From Dermatobacter hominis (GTDB lineage: Bacteria; Actinomycetota; Acidimicrobiia; Acidimicrobiales; Microtrichaceae): 64,000 nucleotides of DNA. The stretch's first letter is position 1, and each line of letters opens with the position of its first letter. Location: assembly GCF_020715685.1 (NCBI RefSeq), contig NZ_CP085840.1:2046001-2110000 (forward strand), read 5' to 3'. The position numbers and the translations under genes were made by a program. Of the stretch, positions 17,453 to 26,398 are shown piece by piece. The notes under the pieces were generated by a model. It had not been told where the DNA came from. It was given only the letters and a program-made list of their open reading frames with translations, and made no database searches.

Positions 17453-19102
17453 TCACGCCGGAGCGGCGGCGACCTGCTTGGCCCAGCGGTAGTCGGCCTT
17501 GCCGGCGGGCGACCGCACGACGGTGTCGACGAGCACCAGCTCGCGGGGCAGCTTGTAGCCCGCCAGGTGGTCCCGGGCGTAGGCCTCGATGTCATCGAGC
17601 GTCGGCGTGCGGCCGCCGACCGGCTGGACGACGGCCACGACCTGCTCGCCCCACCGCTCGTGGGGGACCCCGACCACCACGGCGTCGTAGACGTCGGGGT
17701 GGCCCTTGAGCACGCCCTCGACCTCCTCGGGGAAGACCTTCTCGCCGCCGGTGTTGATGCTGACCGAGCCGCGACCGAGCAGCACGACCGAGCCGTCCGC
17801 CTCCACCCGCGCCATGTCGCCGGAGACCACGTAGCGACGGCCGTCGATCTCGACGAAGGCCTCGGCCGTCTTCTCGGGGGCGTTGTGGTAGCGGAGCGGG
17901 ATCCAGCCGGTGTGGGCCACGCGGCCGATCTCGTCGGTGCCGGGGACGAGCTCGTTGCCGTCGAGGTCGAGGACCTTGGTGCCGTCGGCGACGTTGTCGT
18001 ACCGCGTGACGTTGCCGGCCTCCTCGCCGGGCTGCAGGCGCTGGCTGCCCTGGATGCCGGTCTCGGACGAGCCGAACCCGTCGGTGAACACGACGTTCGG
18101 CAGCATCTCCTGCACCCGGTGGCGGGCCGTCGCGCTGATCGGCGCCCCGCCGTTGGAGAAGGAGAACAACGAGCTGGCGTCGAACGGGCCGTTGGCGTCC
18201 CACTCGTCGCAGAGCGGGCGGGCCATGGCGTCGCCGACGACGGTCATGGCGCTCACCTTCTCGGCCGCGACCGTGCGCCACACGACCGCGGGGTCGAAGC
18301 GGCCCTGGTGCAGCACGACCTTCGCCCCGCACAGCAGCCACATGATCGAGACCCACTGCGCCGCGGCGTGCATCATCGGGGCCAACGCGTAGAACGTGAA
18401 GTCGAAGTCGATGATCCGCTCGACGGTCTCCTCGGGCGACGACACGGGACCGGTCATGCGCATCGGGTCGCCGCCGCCGATGCATCCGAAGAACGCGTCG
18501 CCCATCCGCCACACGACGCCCTTGGGCATGCCGGTCGTGCCCCCGGTGTAGATGACGTAGATGTCGTCGTCGCCGCGCCCGTCGACCTCCGGTCGCTCGG
18601 GCGCGGACGCGGCGAGCGCGGCCTCGTAGTCGACGCCACCCGGGACGCCGTCGAGCGAGGCGGTGGTGCCCGGCTCGGCGACGACGAGCGTGTGGCGGAG
18701 CGTCGGGACGTCGGCCGCGACCTCGGCGACGTTGGCGGCGAAGCGCTGCTCGCACACCACCGCCACGAGCCCGGCGTCGGCGAACAGGTAGCGGAGCTCG
18801 TCGGCCACGTACCGGTAGTTGATGTTGACCGGGACGGCGCGCAGCTTGAACGCCGCGAGCATCGTCTCGAGGTACTCGGTGCCGTTGGTCAGGTAGCACC
18901 CGACGAAGTCGCCGGGACCCACGCCGACCGACGCCAGGTGGTGGGCGAGGCGGTTGGCCCGCTCCTCGAGCTGGGCGTAGGTCAGGCGCCGGTCGCCGGC
19001 CACGACCGCCTCCCGGTCCCCCACCCGATCGGCGACGGCCTCCCACTGGTCGGCCAGGTTGTACGTGCTCGCTGCCGCCACCTGCGGCTCTGCCCCCGTC
19101 AT
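17453..19102 (-). CDS. FadD19/FadD17-type acyl-CoA ligase
   Basis: AMP-forming ligase, 549 aa, of the same subgroup as the FadD19-like gene at 10408: YNLADQWEAVADRVGDREAV, NINYRYVADELRYL, YTGGTTGMPKGVVWR (about 178-192), TDGFGSSETG, GRGSVSINTGGEKVFPEEVE. The C-terminus RSPAGKADYRWAK carries the catalytic Lys. No KstR box is visible; a TACGGT box (minus strand, 19111-19116) 8 nt before the ATG predicts a leaderless transcript. It could act on another side-chain intermediate of the same pathway, which is inference. Confidence 0.88.
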   Translation of the reverse strand: MTGAEPQVAAASTYNLADQWEAVADRVGDREAVVAGDRRLTYAQLEERANRLAHHLASVGVGPGDFVGCYLTNGTEYLETMLAAFKLRAVPVNINYRYVADELRYLFADAGLVAVVCEQRFAANVAEVAADVPTLRHTLVVAEPGTTASLDGVPGGVDYEAALAASAPERPEVDGRGDDDIYVIYTGGTTGMPKGVVWRMGDAFFGCIGGGDPMRMTGPVSSPEETVERIIDFDFTFYALAPMMHAAAQWVSIMWLLCGAKVVLHQGRFDPAVVWRTVAAEKVSAMTVVGDAMARPLCDEWDANGPFDASSLFSFSNGGAPISATARHRVQEMLPNVVFTDGFGSSETGIQGSQRLQPGEEAGNVTRYDNVADGTKVLDLDGNELVPGTDEIGRVAHTGWIPLRYHNAPEKTAEAFVEIDGRRYVVSGDMARVEADGSVVLLGRGSVSINTGGEKVFPEEVEGVLKGHPDVYDAVVVGVPHERWGEQVVAVVQPVGGRTPTLDDIEAYARDHLAGYKLPRELVLVDTVVRSPAGKADYRWAKQVAAAPA

Positions 19103-19198
19103 GGGCCGGGACCGTACCGGACGGACCGTCGCGTTGCCGGGGCCGGGTGAGGCCGTTTACCCTCGCCTGCGGAGCGCGGGCGAGCGGGAGCTGGGGCG

Positions 19199-20716
19199 AT
19201 GGGCACGACGACGGGACGGTGGACGGGCGGGCCGGCGCGCGGCCGGATCGCCGCCGTCGTGACGACGCTGGTGCTGGCCCTCCTGGCCGCGTCCTGCACC
19301 ACGAGCCCCTCCGTCGGACCGGGCACGATCACGCTCCGCACGACCCTGGTGGCCACGGGCTTCGAGCTGGCCTGGAGCGGCGAGATCCCCGCCGGCACCA
19401 CCGCCACCGTGCAGGTGCGGAGCCTCGGACCCGACCACCCGACCGGGTGGGTCAGCCAGCAGGCCGGCACGGCCACGAGCGCCACGTTCACCGACGTCGA
19501 CGACGGCGACACCTACCAGCTCAAGGTGATCGCCGTGGCCGGGGACGGCACGACCGCTGCGTGGTCCGACATCACCACCGCCACCTTCGTGCGCACCACG
19601 CTGCCGGTCGTCCGCATCGAGACCGCCGGCCGGGCCCCCGTCCTGTCGACCGAGGACTACGTCGCCGGGACGCTGTCGCTCGATCCGGGCACCACCGGCT
19701 TCCCGGCCGTGACCGGCGCCGCCGAGGTGCGGGTGCGCGGCAACTCGACGGCGCTGCCCGACAAGAAGCCGTACAAGGTCAAGCTCCAGACGAAGGCCTC
19801 GCTGCTCGGCATGCCGACCGAGAAGGACTGGGTCCTGCTCGCCAACTGGTTCGACCGCTCGAACCTCCGCACCCACACGGCGTTCGAGCTCGGCCGCAGC
19901 ACCGGGCTGGCGTGGACGCCCCGCGACCGCTTCGTCGAGGTCGTCGTCAACGGCGACTACCGCGGCGTGTACCTGCTGACCGAGCAGGTCGAGGTGTCGG
20001 CCCAGCGCGTCGGCATCACCGAGATGGACGAGGCGGACGTCTCGGGCGAGGCGCTCACCGGCGGCTACCTCCTCGAGGTCGACCAGCGGCTCGAGCAGAA
20101 CCAGGAGCCCGGCTTCCGCAGCGCCGCCGGCGTGCCGATCGTCGTCAAGGACCCCGACCCCGCCGCCCCCGAGCAGCTGGACCACGTGCGGAGCCTGGTC
20201 GCCGACCTGGAGCAGCGCCTGTACTCGCCCGGCTTCGCGGACCGGACCACGGGCTACCGGGCCGTGCTCGACACCCCGTCGCTCGTCGACTGGTACCTGG
20301 TCGAGGAGGTCATGCGGAACCAGGAGGCCTGGTTCTCCAGCACCTTCATGACCAAGGACCGCGGCGGCCTCCTCGAGATGGGCCCGCTGTGGGACTTCGA
20401 CCTGTCGTCCGGCTCGCCGACCTCGGTGGAGCAGGGGACGCAGGGGTGGAAGGCGAGGATCGCCAACCCGTGGTCGGCCCGCCTGTTCGAGGACCCGACG
20501 CTCGTCGCCGAGGTCGAGGCACGCTGGGCCCAGATGGAGCCGGCGTTCCGCCAGGTCGCGGCCGGGATCAGCGCGACCGGCGCGGCCCTCGCGCCGGCGA
20601 CGGCGTCGGACCGGGCCCGCTGGGGCGACTCCACCTCGCCGACCGCGGACAGCCCGGCGTTCCTGCGGTCGTGGCTCGAGCAGCGCATCGACTGGCTCGA
20701 CGCCCAGTACGGCTGA
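19199..20716 (+). CDS. CotH-kinase-family lipoprotein
   Basis: Exported protein, about 505 aa. A basic N-terminus and hydrophobic stretch end in the lipobox LAASC (Cys 33), predicting a lipoprotein. Residues 40-130 look like a fibronectin-III-like module. The remainder matches the CotH kinase fold: VRGNSTALPDKKPYKVKL, WVLLANWFDRSNLRTHTAFEL, GVYLLTEQVE, and the catalytic LWDFDLSSGS. CotH is an atypical protein kinase of spore coats, and related proteins occur in non-spore formers, where the role is unknown. A GGGAG ribosome site precedes the ATG. Confidence 0.88.
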   Translation: MGTTTGRWTGGPARGRIAAVVTTLVLALLAASCTTSPSVGPGTITLRTTLVATGFELAWSGEIPAGTTATVQVRSLGPDHPTGWVSQQAGTATSATFTDVDDGDTYQLKVIAVAGDGTTAAWSDITTATFVRTTLPVVRIETAGRAPVLSTEDYVAGTLSLDPGTTGFPAVTGAAEVRVRGNSTALPDKKPYKVKLQTKASLLGMPTEKDWVLLANWFDRSNLRTHTAFELGRSTGLAWTPRDRFVEVVVNGDYRGVYLLTEQVEVSAQRVGITEMDEADVSGEALTGGYLLEVDQRLEQNQEPGFRSAAGVPIVVKDPDPAAPEQLDHVRSLVADLEQRLYSPGFADRTTGYRAVLDTPSLVDWYLVEEVMRNQEAWFSSTFMTKDRGGLLEMGPLWDFDLSSGSPTSVEQGTQGWKARIANPWSARLFEDPTLVAEVEARWAQMEPAFRQVAAGISATGAALAPATASDRARWGDSTSPTADSPAFLRSWLEQRIDWLDAQYG

Positions 20717-20717
20717 G

Positions 20718-21524
20718 TCAGCGCGGGTCGGGCACGGCCAGCACCGCGCCCTGGGGCGTCGTCCGCGGCGCGTTCGTCCACTGCACCACCCCGGCGCCGT
20801 CGACGCGGGAGTCGGTGTTCGCGCACCCGCCCTGCGCGTGCGACTGGTAGTTGACGGACAACCGGCCCGGCGCGACCGGGTCGCCCTCGAGGGTGACCGC
20901 CGAGGGGTCGGACCACCGCACGCCGACCGACGGGTGGTCGCAGCGGGCGAACACCTCCGACCACATGACCACGCCGACGATCCGGTCCGCCGCCGGGTAC
21001 AGGTCGCGCACCACCGTGACGGCGCCGTCGGGGCCGGTGACGCTGCCGCGCCACACCGTCCCGGCACCGTCGTCGTGGCGTGCGATCACCAGCCGGTACG
21101 GCCGTCCGGGCGACCACGCCATGTCGCGCGTGTTCACGTTCCGCAGCGCGGAGGGAAGGTCGGACCCCGAGCCGTCGAGCTCGCGCCCGGTCGCGTCGTA
21201 GCCGCCCCAGTTCACCGCGGTCGAGCCCGGGTGCTGCGGGTGCCACTGCAGGCCGAGGTGGGCGCCGCCCGCCGGGCGGCCGCTCGGGTCGGCGAAGTCG
21301 GCCTGCAGGGCCCAGAAGTAGAGCCGGTCGACCTCGGGCGGGGCCACGACCTCGAGGGTGACGGCGACCTGCCGGAGCGGGGCCGCACGGGGCGGCAGCT
21401 CCCACCGCAGGTGGAGCGACGAGGCGCCGTTGGCCGACGGCGGATCGCCGGTGGTGCGTGGCCCGGGCAGGGCGCGGCCCGACCCGAGGAGGTCCCAGAA
21501 GCGCTGCAGCGAGGGTCGGGGCAT
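20718..21524 (-). CDS. Conserved hypothetical protein, all-beta domain
   Basis: 268 aa, no recognised family. The sequence alternates short beta-like segments with Trp- and Gly-rich turns (LRWELPP, YFWALQADFADP, AHLGLQWHPQHP, AVNWGGYD, VIARHDDG), suggesting a concanavalin-like or lectin-like fold, possibly related to DUF3472. No signal peptide or membrane segment. It converges with the CotH gene with a 1-nt gap. A KstR-type box lies 3 nt before its start on the divergent side, so it may be co-regulated with the amidohydrolase at 21567. Confidence 0.7.
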   Translation of the reverse strand: MPRPSLQRFWDLLGSGRALPGPRTTGDPPSANGASSLHLRWELPPRAAPLRQVAVTLEVVAPPEVDRLYFWALQADFADPSGRPAGGAHLGLQWHPQHPGSTAVNWGGYDATGRELDGSGSDLPSALRNVNTRDMAWSPGRPYRLVIARHDDGAGTVWRGSVTGPDGAVTVVRDLYPAADRIVGVVMWSEVFARCDHPSVGVRWSDPSAVTLEGDPVAPGRLSVNYQSHAQGGCANTDSRVDGAGVVQWTNAPRTTPQGAVLAVPDPR

Positions 21525-21527
21525 CAG

Positions 21528-21558
21528 TAGAACCTGTTCCAGTTCGACGGTCTAGGTT
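21528..21558 (+). promoter_or_regulatory. KstR-type operator and -10 box (amidohydrolase)
   Basis: TAGAACCTGTTCCA (21528-21541) fits T-N2-AAC-N2-GTT-N2-A. A TAGGTT box (21553-21558) lies 8 nt before the amidohydrolase ATG, with no ribosome site between, so a leaderless start is predicted. The operator sits between divergent genes and could affect both. Confidence 0.72.
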
Positions 21559-21566
21559 TCGGGTCC

Positions 21567-22433
21567 ATGGGCATGCCGACCGACATCGAGATCATCGACA
21601 CCATGATCGGTCTCCCGAGCCACGACCGGCGGGAGATCTACAAGTTCCTCTCCGCGGACCTCCGCGACGAGGAGAGCGGCACGTTCAAGATGCCGGCCCA
21701 GTACATGTTCAAGGACATCCCGGCCGAGATCGACGCCGACGCCGACCCGGTCGCGGTGACGCTCTACAACATGGACCGCTTCGGCGTCGCCAAGGCGATG
21801 ATCAACGTCGGCAACCCGACCCGCGAGGACCCGGCCCGCGCCGCCCGCTCGTTCCCCGACCGGTTCCTGCCCTGCCTCGACGTCGACCCCCGCAACGGCA
21901 TGGAGGAGATCCGCCGGATCAAGCGCTACCACGAGGAGTTCGGGCTGGTGGCGGTCACCACCTTCCCGGCGGGGTGCCGCACGGCGATCAACGCCGCCCC
22001 CTACTACCCCGTCTACGCGACGTGCGTGGAGCTCGGTCTGCCGATCTTCATCACCGCAGGGGTGCCCGGCCCGCGGGTGCCGCTCGAGCCGCAGAAGGTC
22101 GAGTACCTCGACGAGGTCTGCTGGTTCTTCCCCGAGCTCACGATCGTGATGCGCCACGGCGCCGAGCCCTGGGAGGCCCTGGCCGTGAAGCTCATGCTCA
22201 AGTGGCCGAACCTGCACTACTCCACCTCGGCGTTCGCCCCGAAGCACTACCCGAAGGCGATCATCGACTACGCCAACACCCGTGGTGCCGACAAGATCAT
22301 CTACGCCGGCTACTTCCCCGCGGGCCTGACCTACGAGCGGATCATGTCGGAGCTGCCGAACGTGCCGTTCAAGGACGAGGTCTGGCCGAAGTTCCTTCGG
22401 GAGAACGCCGTGCGGGTGCTCGGCCTGGGCTGA
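21567..22433 (+). CDS. Amidohydrolase-family (ACMSD-like) metal hydrolase or decarboxylase
   Basis: Amidohydrolase-2 superfamily TIM-barrel protein of about 288 aa. The N-terminal metal motif, normally H-x-H, reads IIDTMIGLPS, so the usual first His pair is missing; MRHGAEPWEAL supplies a later conserved His and TTFPAG the mid-barrel strand. The terminal Asp region reads YAGYFPAG in place of the usual GSDxP. It therefore looks like a divergent member with incomplete metal ligands. A KstR-type box controls it, so a role in steroid or ring-fragment breakdown is inferred. Confidence 0.8.
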   Translation: MGMPTDIEIIDTMIGLPSHDRREIYKFLSADLRDEESGTFKMPAQYMFKDIPAEIDADADPVAVTLYNMDRFGVAKAMINVGNPTREDPARAARSFPDRFLPCLDVDPRNGMEEIRRIKRYHEEFGLVAVTTFPAGCRTAINAAPYYPVYATCVELGLPIFITAGVPGPRVPLEPQKVEYLDEVCWFFPELTIVMRHGAEPWEALAVKLMLKWPNLHYSTSAFAPKHYPKAIIDYANTRGADKIIYAGYFPAGLTYERIMSELPNVPFKDEVWPKFLRENAVRVLGLG

Positions 22434-22460
22434 GCGCGACGCGATCACCCCCGCCGTCAA

Positions 22461-22476
22461 CGGGGACCGGTCCCCG
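22461..22476. other. Perfect 16-bp palindrome upstream of WXG100-like gene
   Basis: CGGGGACCGGTCCCCG is fully symmetric with no loop. It lies after the amidohydrolase stop and 36 nt before the favoured start of the next gene, where an operator would be well placed; it could also be a transcript hairpin. Confidence 0.5.
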
Positions 22477-22512
22477 GTGACGCGGATCAGAGGCGTCCGT
22501 ACCGTCGAGCCC

Positions 22513-23820
22513 GTGACGGCGATCGGCGCGGACCCGGAGGCGCTCGACGACGTGGCCCGGGCGCTGGTCGGGGCCGGCGACGAGCTGGCCCGCGTGGCGG
22601 TCCGCGTCGACGCCGCCCTCGGCCGCACGCCGTGGGACGGCCCGGACGGCGATCGCTTCCGCCGGACCTGGAGCACGGCGCACCGGCGGCGCCTCCACGA
22701 CCAGGCGGAGCGCTGCCGCGACCTGGCCGGCCAGGTGGCCCGGCACGCGGCCGAGCAGCGCCGGGCCACCACCTCGACCGGCGCGCCCACGGCTGCGACG
22801 CGCCTGCCCGGGCTCGCGCAGAGCGGCCGCGTCGTGCGCGGCGCGATCGAGGGCTCGTTCGGGCCGTGGTCGGCGTCGATCGAGGGCGCCCTGCGCATCG
22901 ACGACCTCGGGGCGCTGCGGCAGGTCACCTACGAGGACACCCTGGGGGCCGGGATCGGTGCCACCGCCGGATCCGGCGTCCGGGGCGAGGCCGGGGGCCA
23001 CGGGGCCTCGGCCGGGACGACCGGCACCGCCGGCGCCGCGGTCGAGAGCACGATCCGGCGGAGCTGGACGGTGCGGGCCGACGAGGTCGCGCCGCTCCTC
23101 GCCGCCCTCGCGCTGCAGGACTCCGTCGACGGGACCGGCGGTCCGATCGGCCGCGCCAGCGGACAGGTGGCCCGTGCCATCGGCGCGCTCACGGGCGGGC
23201 ACGTCGCGCCGCCCTCGCTCGCGGCGCCCCGGCGCACGGAGGACCTGCTCGCGGTCGAGCTCGGGGCGGCGGGGTGGGCCGCCCTCGGCGCCGGCGGCCC
23301 GTCGACGTCCCGCTCCGCCTCGGGCGAGGTGAGCGGCCGGCTGGCCGTCGGCGTCGCGCAGGAGGGCCGGGACAGCTGGCTCGTGCTCGAGGCCGACGGC
23401 TCGGTGGCCGCAGGCATCGGATCGCTCCTGCCAGCGGACGGCGACGGCGGGCTCGGCGGCGCGACGGGTTCGTTGCGCATCGAGGTGCCCGTCCAGGGCC
23501 GCGACGGCCGGCCGCTCGTCATCACGGCGATCACCGCCGGCGGGTCCGATGGCGAGCAGCAGGTCCTGCGCCTCGCGGTCGACCCCGAGGTGGCGTCGGA
23601 CGCGGTCGACTCGGGGCGGCGGGCCCTCGAGGCGCTGGGCCGCGGTGACGTCGACGACGCCGTCGAGTCGCTCGCCGGCGTGCGCTGGGATCCCGGCGCG
23701 GTGGCCGTCGAGGCGTCCACGATCCGGGCCGAGCCGTCGACGGCCGGGTTCGACGCGACGATCGGTCCGGCGTCGGTGGGCGTCGAGGGCTCCGACGAGG
23801 AGTGGACCCGCCGACCCTGA
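22513..23820 (+). CDS. WXG100-like N-terminal domain protein with large C-terminal region
   Basis: About 435 aa. Residues 1-90 form a two-helix domain with a central turn TPWDGPDGDRF, matching the W-x-G pattern and length of WXG100/ESX proteins. The rest is Gly/Ala-rich with beta-like repeats (for example GEVSGRLAVGVAQEG, GSLRIEVPVQGRDG) and no recognised enzymatic motif. Such an arrangement suggests a substrate of a type VII-like export system, but no ESX ATPase or partner is in the window. The GTG start at 22513 follows a TACCGT box by 7 nt, favoured over an in-frame GTG at 22477. Confidence 0.65.
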   Translation: MTAIGADPEALDDVARALVGAGDELARVAVRVDAALGRTPWDGPDGDRFRRTWSTAHRRRLHDQAERCRDLAGQVARHAAEQRRATTSTGAPTAATRLPGLAQSGRVVRGAIEGSFGPWSASIEGALRIDDLGALRQVTYEDTLGAGIGATAGSGVRGEAGGHGASAGTTGTAGAAVESTIRRSWTVRADEVAPLLAALALQDSVDGTGGPIGRASGQVARAIGALTGGHVAPPSLAAPRRTEDLLAVELGAAGWAALGAGGPSTSRSASGEVSGRLAVGVAQEGRDSWLVLEADGSVAAGIGSLLPADGDGGLGGATGSLRIEVPVQGRDGRPLVITAITAGGSDGEQQVLRLAVDPEVASDAVDSGRRALEALGRGDVDDAVESLAGVRWDPGAVAVEASTIRAEPSTAGFDATIGPASVGVEGSDEEWTRRP

Positions 23821-23844
23821 GCCGTCGAGCGGCCCGGGGCGGGC

Positions 23845-24432
23845 TCAACCCAGGAGGACCTCGGTGGCGTCCTCGAGCTTGGCGATGACCTGGGCGGGCT
23901 CCTGCACGCCGGAGATCCAGCTCACGAGCGCGGCGAGCCACACGTCGGAGAGCAGGTCGATGGCGAGCACGTCACCGTCCTCGGCATCCTCGGAGGTCGT
24001 GGCCCCGAGCGCGTCGGAGATGATCCGGCGCATCACCTTGCGGACCCCGGCCACCACGGGCGCCACGTCGGGGTTGCCGGCGACCAGCGCCCGGATCATG
24101 GCGACGGTGACGTCGGGCTGGCGGTTCAGCGCTCGGTTGGCCCGGCGCAGCACGTCGATCACGCGCTCGACGGGGTCGTCGCCCTCGGGCGGCCGGATGG
24201 CCAGCCGGTCGGCGAGCTGCTGGACCTCGTCGAGCATGACCGAGACCAGCAGGTGCTCCTTGGACGGGAAGTAGCGGTACAGCGTGCCGAGGGCCACCCC
24301 GGCCCGCATGGCGACCTCGCGCATCTGGACGCCGTCCCACCCGCCCTGCAGCGCGAGCTCCTCGGTCGCCTGCAGCATGCGCGTGCGTCGAGCCTGCTGC
24401 GACTCGGTGAGCGTCGCGTTCGCTGTGACCAC
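23845..24432 (-). CDS. kstR: KstR-like TetR repressor of steroid catabolism
   Basis: TetR-family regulator, 195 aa, close to mycobacterial KstR (199 aa) as I recall it. The HTH GVQMREVAMRAGVALGTLYR with YFPSKEHLLVS corresponds almost residue for residue to KstR VQMRAVADRADVAVGTLYR and YFPSKVHLLVS, and SDVWLAALVSWI matches SDVWLSNLLAWL at the dimer face. KstR represses cholesterol and lipid genes and is released by a CoA thioester of a steroid metabolite. The GTG start has a GAGGGAG ribosome site. A KstR-type box lies 53 nt upstream, consistent with autoregulation. Symbol assigned by similarity only. Confidence 0.87.
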   Translation of the reverse strand: MVTANATLTESQQARRTRMLQATEELALQGGWDGVQMREVAMRAGVALGTLYRYFPSKEHLLVSVMLDEVQQLADRLAIRPPEGDDPVERVIDVLRRANRALNRQPDVTVAMIRALVAGNPDVAPVVAGVRKVMRRIISDALGATTSEDAEDGDVLAIDLLSDVWLAALVSWISGVQEPAQVIAKLEDATEVLLG

Positions 24433-24485
24433 TGCTGCTCCCTCTCGCGGCTGGGGTGGACGCAGCGACCATGTTCCCAGATTTC

Positions 24486-24499
24486 TGGAACATGTTCTC
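24486..24499 (-). promoter_or_regulatory. KstR-type operator upstream of kstR
   Basis: TGGAACATGTTCTC fits T-N2-AAC-N2-GTT-N2-A except for the last base. The 10-bp core GAACATGTTC is perfectly symmetric. It lies between kstR and the convergently ordered upstream gene, in the position expected for autorepression. Confidence 0.72.
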
Positions 24500-24538
24500 G
24501 TTTTCGCTCCCGCTGGCCGGGACCCGGCGTCGGGTGGC

Positions 24539-25891
24539 CTACTCGGCCGGCCAGGCCACGACCGGGCCGGCCACATCGAGGAGCGCCTCGGGCACCTCGA
24601 GCTCGACCGGGACGGGGACCGCCCCGGCCGGTCCGCGGCCGTCGAGGAGCGACTCGAGGAGCGCGACGTGGGCGGCGGCGTCGGCCAGGTCGCCCTCGCC
24701 GCCCCAGACCTGGACGGCGACGCGGTGGCCGAGCACCGCGGCGAGGTCGAGCACCGCCCCGGTGGCCTCGGCCGCCGCCCCGACGGGATCGGTCACGGCC
24801 AGGCACGGCCGCCCGTCGAGCGCGGCGACGAGCGCGGCCGCGGCGGCGAAGCCGGGCTCTGCGGTCGCGGGCACGCATACCGCACCCGGGAACGACGACG
24901 GCGTCGCCCGGGCGACCCAGAACCCGGCCGGTCCGGGGTCGGCGGCGACCACGCCGCGGTCGGGCAGCGCGCCCGAGAGGTGCAGGGCGGCGCGGGCGGC
25001 GGTGAGCGGCGCGCCCTCGGCCTCCCAGAGCGGGCGCAGGAACGGGGCCAGCGCGGCGCGGACCGACGGCCGCCCGGTCGGCTCGGGGCCCTGGGGCGGC
25101 CAGTCCTTCAGCAGGACGCCGAGCTGTCGCGGCGGCACATCCTGCACGACGAGGTCGGCGACCCGGGCCGGCGGCACCTCGGCCGGGTCGAGCCCGGTCG
25201 TGATCACGAGGTCGGCGTCGTCGAGCCCGCCCAGTGCGAGGTCGTCGGCCTGGAGGCCGCCGACGCCGGCGTGGAACGGGCTGTCCCAGCGCTCGAGGCC
25301 GATCGCCCCGAAGGTCGACAGGACCGGCGCGCCCGCAGCGCGGGTGAGGTTGCGCAGGCCGGTGTGCGAGTAGGTGCGCACCACCCCGGGGCCGGCCAGC
25401 ACCAGGATGCGCAGGCCGGCGAGTGACGGATCGAGCAGCAGGACCGGCACCCGCTCGGCACCGGTCTCGGGGAGCGGGACGTCGTCGATCGGCTCGTTCA
25501 GGTCGAGGTCGAGGTGTAGCGCGCTGGTGCCGGGGACCGCGAGCCCGGGCGGATCTGCGAGCGCCTCGACGAGCTCCTCGACGGAGCCGACCGTCTGGAG
25601 GGGGGCCGTCCCGCCGGGCGCCGAGCTGAGGTGCAGGATCGGGCCGGCCAGCGTCGCCGCGCCCAGGCGACCGGAGCCGTCGTCGTGCCCGAGCCGCCCA
25701 TCGGCGTCGGCCAGGAGGACGGCGACGTCGGGATCCTCCACTGGCACGTGGTCGAGGCCCCGGACGGCCAGCCCGTAGGTGCGGCGTACGCCGAGCTGCC
25801 GGAGGCGTGCGGCGAGGAGGTCCTCGACCGTGCGCGGACCGTCCTCGGGACCGGTGGGGGCGCTCACGCCGTCGGGCACCTCGGAGGCCAT
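24539..25891 (-). CDS. Degenerate thiamine-diphosphate enzyme-like protein
   Basis: 450 aa with the layout of acetolactate-synthase-type ThDP enzymes. The middle domain is clear (ILVLAGPGVVRTYSHTGLRN, GAPVLSTFGAIGLERW, DADLVITTGLDPAEV, about residues 160-290). The N-terminal domain lacks the usual cofactor-activating Glu, and the C-terminal domain has TDPVGAAAEATGAVLD where the GDG...N motif for Mg-ThDP should be. It is therefore probably not a standard ThDP catalyst, and may be a pseudoenzyme or binding protein. It is upstream of kstR on the same strand, separated by the KstR box. The ATG (MASEVPDG) start is chosen over a longer frame. Confidence 0.7.
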   Translation of the reverse strand: MASEVPDGVSAPTGPEDGPRTVEDLLAARLRQLGVRRTYGLAVRGLDHVPVEDPDVAVLLADADGRLGHDDGSGRLGAATLAGPILHLSSAPGGTAPLQTVGSVEELVEALADPPGLAVPGTSALHLDLDLNEPIDDVPLPETGAERVPVLLLDPSLAGLRILVLAGPGVVRTYSHTGLRNLTRAAGAPVLSTFGAIGLERWDSPFHAGVGGLQADDLALGGLDDADLVITTGLDPAEVPPARVADLVVQDVPPRQLGVLLKDWPPQGPEPTGRPSVRAALAPFLRPLWEAEGAPLTAARAALHLSGALPDRGVVAADPGPAGFWVARATPSSFPGAVCVPATAEPGFAAAAALVAALDGRPCLAVTDPVGAAAEATGAVLDLAAVLGHRVAVQVWGGEGDLADAAAHVALLESLLDGRGPAGAVPVPVELEVPEALLDVAGPVVAWPAE

Positions 25892-26056
25892 GGCGCCATG
25901 CTGGCACGGGCCGACGACGGCCCGAGCCGCCGGGGCGGCGGCGTCCGGGGCAGGATCTCGTCCGAACCTGTCCATCGGGGCCTGCGCCGTTCGTCTCCTC
26001 CGTGCCGACCACGAGGGGCGGCGACCACCGACGGTGGACGATCCGGGAGGACCCAG

Positions 26057-26398
26057 ATGAAGTACATGCTGCTGATCACGCTCGACGAGGACGAGGTGGT
26101 GGCGCCCGAGGAGCAGGAGCGCCGCACGAACGGCTTCCTCGAGCTGACCCAGGACCTGGTGCAGAGCGGGAAGATGGTGGCCGGCGAGCAGCTGCACCCG
26201 GTCTCGACCGCCACCACCGTGCGGGTGCAGGGCGGCGAGGTCGTCATCGCCGACGGCCCGTTCGCCGAGACCAAGGAGCAGATCGCCGGGTTCTACGAGG
26301 TCGAGTGCGCGGACCTCGACGAGGCGACCGCCATCGCCGCCCGCATCCCGGCGGCCGCGTACGGGACCGTCGAGGTCCGACCCGTCGTCGAGTGGTGA
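26057..26398 (+). CDS. YCII/DGPF-domain protein
   Basis: Small dimeric ferredoxin-like-fold protein, 113 aa, with the namesake VIADGPFAETKEQIAGFYEVE motif and an N-terminal MKYMLLI strand. The start has a GGGAGG ribosome site. Its stop overlaps the GTG start of the next gene by 4 nt. Pairing of a DGPF protein with this ECF sigma class is a conserved arrangement (ECF42 group), and the protein is thought to act with the sigma factor; the signal is unknown. Confidence 0.93.
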   Translation: MKYMLLITLDEDEVVAPEEQERRTNGFLELTQDLVQSGKMVAGEQLHPVSTATTVRVQGGEVVIADGPFAETKEQIAGFYEVECADLDEATAIAARIPAAAYGTVEVRPVVEW

